Shown here one piece after another: positions 8,402 to 10,517 of a stretch of 10,517 nt of DNA. Source of the stretch: Bacteroidales bacterium (GTDB lineage Bacteria; Bacteroidota; Bacteroidia; Bacteroidales; UBA7960); assembly GCA_007128045.1 (NCBI GenBank), contig SKYG01000380.1, forward strand, positions 1 to 10,517. Reading direction: 5' to 3'. The notes under the pieces were generated by a model. The model was not told the DNA's origin, ran no database searches, and saw only the letters and a program-made list of their open reading frames with translations. Both the position numbers and the translations under genes were made by a program. Numbering within the stretch: position 1 is the first letter of the stretch; every line of letters begins with the position of its first letter.

Positions 8402-10222
8402 CTACTCCCTCACAATTTTTGGTTCAGAAATATGCATGCGTCCGGGCTGTTCCAAATCCAGTACCACGGTAATCACCCCATCCGAAACCTCTGCATTCAA
8501 TGGTACGCGTATCTTTCTGCTCTCCAGATCGGGAATGGTCAGAGCCGGGCTGCCAAAAACGGGCAATGTGCCAGGACCGGCAGTGATGCCGACCACACAG
8601 TTGCTGAGGAAATCAAACTCCAATACATTGCCGGGGGTAGACTGTGCAGGGATATGATAACGCATGGTCACCCTATGGTCTTTTGCGGTAACCGTCGCTG
8701 AGGTGTCATTGCCCCCTGCCAGGAAACCACCTTTCACCATTTGAAAGCCCCCGTAGATCAAGTCCGGATCGTAGTTCGGATTTTTGCGTGGCAACAAGGT
8801 GCCTGTCTCACCCAGGTGGCGAGCCATCTCTGCAGCCATCTGGCTGGTTCGGCCAGGATAGGCGGCAGCCAGATTGCGGGTTTCACCCGGGTCAATACTC
8901 AGGTCGTACAATTCATACTCATCCTGCTGATCGATCCCGGTGTTAAAGAAGCGCATCAGCTTCCACTTGCCATCGATCATGGCCACATTCGACACATTTC
9001 CTGTTGCGAGAACCGTATGCGGAAATACGGTGTAAACAGGACCACGTTCAAATGGCTCACCCTGCCAGGCCGGCAAGGCGCTTTTCCCGTCGAGCGGCCA
9101 GCCTGCCGGTGCCGGGATGTCCAAAATATCCAATACCGTAGGGAAGAAGTCATAGCTGATGTTTACGGCATCTGTCACCGTATTAAACGCGATCTCCTGA
9201 GGCCAGGAAACAATCAATGGGACGCGGATGCCACCCTCATAGTTGTTGCCCTTTCCCGCACGCAAGGGATTGTTGTTGGTGGGGTTCTCCCCTTCCGGAC
9301 GGTCATACATGTTTCCGCCATTGTCGGAGGTGAAGATCACAATGGTATTGTCAAGCAGACCCTGCTTCTCCAGCTCTGCCATGATCTTGCCCACATTGTC
9401 GTCGAGGGTTTTTACCATAGATGCCATGATGGCGGAACGCTGATACCATGCCGACTCTGCAAACGGACGATAGGCTTCTATGTCCTCCGGTTTTCCCTGA
9501 AACGGTGCATGTACGTTATATAACCACAGGGCAAGGAAAAAGGGATCATCCGCATTTCCGGCAATGAACTTCACTGCCTCGTCGCCCAGCACATCGTCGA
9601 CATTCGGACTGCCTTCAACGGGTGGCAGGTTGGCCTCTTCGTTCCACGGACCAAAAAAGCGTGACTGAGGCGGGCCGGGGGTACCACGACCACCAATCAC
9701 CACATCAAACCCAAAATTCTCGGGAATATACGGATCATGACCCAGATGCCATTTCCCCATCATCGCGGTGCGATACCCATTGTCTTTTAATACTTGTGAG
9801 ATGGTCGTGCTTTCCAACGGCAACCGGGAACGCGTAGCAGGATTTGTCATTGGATATCCTGGTGCACCAGTTTCTGATTCCTGTGGGTCGAGGATTACCT
9901 GTGCGATATGGCCGGTAGGCGATGTAAACCGCACCCTTCCCACTGTTTGCCCTGTTAATGTGGATGCCCGTGTGGGTGAACAAAGCGGACTGGCAGCATA
10001 GGCATTGGAGTAACGGAGGCCTCTGGCAGCCAGGGCATCAATATTAGGGGTGTGAAATGTTTCACTGCCATAAATGGAAAGGTCTCGCCAACCCAGGTCA
10101 TCAACCATGATGTGGATGATATTGGGTCTGGGAGCCTGACTTTCTTCTGCTGCCGCCGAAAAGGTCAGCAGCCCGGCCATCGCCAATGATGTTTTGGCGA
10201 TGGTTGCTTTTTTAGGGATCAT
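8402..10222 (-). CDS. Secreted sulfatase (S1 family, formylglycine type) with C-terminal beta extension
   Basis: Sulfate-ester hydrolase of 606 aa. ATG 10222 is chosen because it gives a clean signal peptide (KK, hydrophobic SLAMAGLLTF, cut near SAA-AEES). The frame stays open upstream to 10369, but that extension overlaps the preceding sulfatase gene and encodes no export signal at its start. Landmarks: D41-D42 in VDDLG, CSPTRAS with C81 to become formylglycine and R85, GKWHL (K157, H159), H238 in NVHAP, D300-N301 in TSDNGG, and K324 followed by EGGIRVP. With the Cys motif it depends on a maturase not encoded here. Residues about 500-606 after the catalytic core form an added beta-rich region (ending MHISEPKIVRE), which is longer than in the lipoprotein sulfatase and may bind the substrate. 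It differs enough from that protein to be another subfamily, so another sulfate position or linkage is likely. It sits 67 nt after the partial sulfatase and 154 nt before the Tat-exported protein. The substrate is unknown. Confidence 0.95.
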   Translation of the reverse strand: MIPKKATIAKTSLAMAGLLTFSAAAEESQAPRPNIIHIMVDDLGWRDLSIYGSETFHTPNIDALAARGLRYSNAYAASPLCSPTRASTLTGQTVGRVRFTSPTGHIAQVILDPQESETGAPGYPMTNPATRSRLPLESTTISQVLKDNGYRTAMMGKWHLGHDPYIPENFGFDVVIGGRGTPGPPQSRFFGPWNEEANLPPVEGSPNVDDVLGDEAVKFIAGNADDPFFLALWLYNVHAPFQGKPEDIEAYRPFAESAWYQRSAIMASMVKTLDDNVGKIMAELEKQGLLDNTIVIFTSDNGGNMYDRPEGENPTNNNPLRAGKGNNYEGGIRVPLIVSWPQEIAFNTVTDAVNISYDFFPTVLDILDIPAPAGWPLDGKSALPAWQGEPFERGPVYTVFPHTVLATGNVSNVAMIDGKWKLMRFFNTGIDQQDEYELYDLSIDPGETRNLAAAYPGRTSQMAAEMARHLGETGTLLPRKNPNYDPDLIYGGFQMVKGGFLAGGNDTSATVTAKDHRVTMRYHIPAQSTPGNVLEFDFLSNCVVGITAGPGTLPVFGSPALTIPDLESRKIRVPLNAEVSDGVITVVLDLEQPGRMHISEPKIVRE

Positions 10223-10289
10223 AAATAATTGTTTAGATGTGAATAAGATGATGAATAAATTATGCAGTATGATGTGTACAATTAAAGTT

Positions 10290-10517
10290 TCACTCCACCC
10301 ATCTGTCCAGTCCGGAATGGGCCGGACGATCTTCGTTCCAGGGCAGGAAAGCACATGTTCTGCCATCACCCAGAGGCAGTGGTGGCAGGGTAAGGTCTAC
10401 ATGCTGATTGAAAAACCTGCGGTCGGGGGCAACGACATCGTCGGGCAGTCCTTTGGTTTCCCAGGTATCGGCTTTTTGTCTTAGTTTGCGCTCCAGCTCC
10501 GCGGCAATTTCGGGATA
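10290..10517 (-). CDS. Sulfatase, C-terminal 75 residues only (5' part beyond window)
   Basis: A frame open from the right edge ends at TGA 10290-10292. It encodes 75 residues starting YPEIAAELERKL and including TLPPLPLG and PW..DRP. About 42 of 65 positions match the tail of the lipoprotein sulfatase at 4993-6498 by eye, with no gap, so this is the end of a second member of that subfamily. The catalytic part lies outside the window, so activity and export signal cannot be judged. Nucleotides of the two tails have diverged, which argues against a recent duplication. The gene ends 67 nt before the 606-aa sulfatase and is probably in the same transcription unit. No terminator hairpin is visible in that AT-rich gap. 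Confidence 0.9.
   Translation of the reverse strand, partial: YPEIAAELERKLRQKADTWETKGLPDDVVAPDRRFFNQHVDLTLPPLPLGDGRTCAFLPWNEDRPAHSGLDRWVE

Noticed and set aside
8741..9523. 260-codon plus-strand open frame
   Set aside because: It is antisense to the catalytic core of the 606-aa sulfatase, whose motifs are intact. Its composition is what a shadow frame of a GC-richer gene would give.
10223..10369. Upstream extension of the 606-aa sulfatase by 49 codons to ATG 10369
   Set aside because: It runs out of frame across the end of the preceding sulfatase gene, whose own reading frame is supported by strong similarity to a paralogue. ATG 10222 gives a proper signal peptide.

Overview
The window looks like part of a sulfated-glycan (or glycoconjugate) catabolic locus from a member of the Bacteroidota. 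The main evidence is a type IX secretion (T9SS) C-terminal sorting domain on the protein encoded at 2301-4886. Supporting signs are a lipoprotein sulfatase, near absence of Shine-Dalgarno sequences before most genes, and a density of secreted carbohydrate-active-type enzymes typical of these bacteria. No susC/susD pair, regulator, tRNA, rRNA, mobile element or CRISPR array is visible, so the phylum call rests mainly on the sorting domain, and a finer taxonomic call is not possible.

All six recognisable genes lie on the minus strand, so transcription runs right to left. In that order they are: (1) the last 75 codons of a sulfatase entering from the right edge (10290-10517); (2) a complete secreted S1 sulfatase of 606 aa (8402-10222); (3) a Tat-exported protein with a nucleoside-hydrolase-like fold joined to a C-terminal jelly-roll-like region, 577 aa (6514-8247); (4) a lipoprotein S1 sulfatase of 501 aa (4993-6498), whose C-terminal tail is clearly paralogous to gene 1; (5) a secreted DUF5722-like putative glycoside hydrolase with a T9SS sorting domain (2301-4886); (6) a large secreted protein of unknown family that runs off the left edge after 754 codons (1-2264). 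Gaps are 67, 154, 15, 106 and 36 nt. The 154-nt gap contains a nine-unit 7-bp tandem repeat.

Inferred teamwork: the T9SS protein would act at or outside the cell surface. The lipoprotein sulfatase would sit on a membrane, and the signal-peptide sulfatase and the Tat protein would act in the periplasm. Two or three sulfatases of at least two subfamilies suggest a substrate carrying sulfate at more than one position. The nucleoside-hydrolase-like protein and the large unknown protein are the least explained parts. Base composition shifts visibly from AT-richer genes on the left (about 40% G+C in sampled lines of gene 6) to GC-richer genes on the right (57-75% in sampled lines of genes 2 and 3), which suggests a mosaic origin.
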